Assembly: GCF_051622035.1 (NCBI RefSeq)
Contig: NC_135367.1
Location: forward strand, 14,560,501 to 14,624,500
Source of the DNA: Arctopsyche grandis
Taxonomy: Eukaryota > Arthropoda > Insecta > Trichoptera > Hydropsychidae
DNA length: 64,000 nucleotides
Direction: 5' to 3'
A program made the position numbers and the translations under genes. A model generated the notes under the pieces. The model saw only the letters and a program-made list of their open reading frames with translations, did not search any database and was not told the DNA's origin. Each line of letters starts with the position of its first letter. Position 1 is the stretch's first letter. Of this stretch, positions 63,022-64,000 are shown in pieces.

Positions 63022-63141
63022 ATGAAAAAGCGTCACACCGATCAGAAGAAGATTACCCGTGTGAAACTACCCAATCCTAATCTTGTAGACGACTACTCCT
63101 CTCTTATCCCCAAAAGCAAAAATTTCTGTCTACAGACTTGA
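63022..63141 (+). other. 39-codon open frame, unrecognised
   Basis: ATG to TGA: MKKRHTDQKKITRVKLPNPN then LVDDYSSLIPKSKNFCLQT. Basic N-terminal half, protein-like composition, but no splice or poly(A) support. It may be part of a transposon, since GTACGGCAC words occur at 62960 and 63420. Confidence 0.2.
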
Positions 63142-63439
63142 GTATGTATGTATGTATGCACAATGTACATACATACATAACGAAAGCAATGGAAAAAAGT
63201 AAGGCAAAATAGAAAGTAATGTAAGAGAAGTAGATAGGTTTTCAGCCACCAGCATTAAGAAAAAGCCCATAAGATAATTTGTACATCAACTAAGTAGTTC
63301 TTTCCCTTCCTGTGTAATCGTTTCCTATTATACTTCAAATTAAAATGAAATGAACATTGACTTTAAAATGACGTGCCAGTAATTTATAGTAATCAACACT
63401 ACGGTGAGAGCACACTCAAAAGTACGGCACGGCACGCCT

Positions 63440-63500
63440 AGGTGACTCCTCCCGTTCCCGTTCCCGTTCCTGTTCTCATTCTCGTTCCCGTTCCCATTTG
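63440..63500. repeat. (CGTTCC)n hexanucleotide microsatellite
   Basis: About ten degenerate CGTTCC units (CCCGTTCCCGTTCCCGTTCC and on). A shorter trace of the same motif is at 63618-63640. Confidence 0.85.
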
Positions 63501-64000
63501 TCGGAAAAATGCAGGGAGCGAGCACATTTGAAATTATTCAATTGTTTGTTTATTTTACCCTAGCAATGCAGGTCGGGACGCGAAAACATTTTAAATTATT
63601 GCGTTGCAATGCTATTCATTCTCGTTTCCGTTCCTGTTTTTGGGCGATTTTTTTTACAGTAAGAGTGGTTTAGGAGCTTATACGAGACAGACAAAGAGAC
63701 AAACAGACATTCATTTTCTATACATACATATATGTATGTATAGATATATGTATGTATGTACATATGAGAACTTTTTCACTAATGACTCGTAATACAGGGT
63801 TGACTAGATACGAATGCACTCAAATCGAGTACGCTAATTTGTTCACTCGGACGTTAATCGATTGTTACCACGTTACGAGTCCACTCGTATCGTGTCAGAA
63901 AAATAAGTATGTAATAAAAATTGTCATTCTTTTAGTGTTTTCTTGGCCTTTTTATCTAGAGTTAAACTCTCACCGACTTGAGCTATCGCTGTAATTTATT
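63501..64000. other. non-coding stretch to window end
   Basis: A palindromic ACATACATATATGTATGT microsatellite lies at about 63722-63765. No exon recognised. Confidence 0.45.

Overview
This is nuclear DNA of an insect: AT-rich, intron-rich and full of short transposon remnants. Two genes can be named with confidence. One encodes a SUN-domain inner nuclear membrane protein (Drosophila klaroid / SUN1-SUN2 type). The other encodes a cytoplasmic actin (Act5C type) whose 376 residues can be read in full. Palindromic ACATACATATGTATGT-type microsatellites, tRNA-derived SINEs, LINE 3' ends, hAT, piggyBac, Harbinger-like and MULE-like non-autonomous elements suggest a holometabolous insect with a moderately large genome. 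A moth is possible, but the order cannot be fixed from the sequence.

Layout. 1-10.6 kb holds no recognised gene: a LINE scrap, a gutted mariner-type element, a MITE, a solo LTR with a TATC target duplication, a hAT copy and a SINE. 10.6-21.9 kb is the + strand SUN gene. Its 5' end was not found, nine coding exons of the long form are visible, and its introns carry several transposons. It appears to make three products: a full transmembrane SUN protein, a form ending in a separate terminal exon at 16.3 kb with no SUN domain, and a possible membrane-free form from a first exon at 17.6 kb. 24.5-27.1 kb is the - strand actin gene, convergent with the SUN gene, with two candidate leader exons, each behind a CCATATATGG (CArG) box.

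27.5-64 kb is gene-poor. It contains phase-compatible exons of proteins I do not recognise: 30.1/34.4/34.6 kb, 37.2 kb, 40.9 kb, 42.8-43.8 kb (with a frameshift), 52.2/52.8 kb and 60.1 kb. It also has a small signal-peptide ORF at 58.4 kb. The rest is repeats: a 616-bp tandem array carrying two copies of a near-perfect hairpin, a chain of four MITE-like units at 38.4-39.0 kb, a 960-bp hAT with perfect target duplications, and a three-level nest at 58.5-59.6 kb (SINE, then a MULE-like element, then a MITE).

The two named genes are linked in function only loosely. SUN proteins anchor the nucleus to the cytoskeleton, of which actin is part. Their convergent 3' ends lie only about 340 bp apart. 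No operon, CRISPR, prokaryotic or organellar feature was seen.
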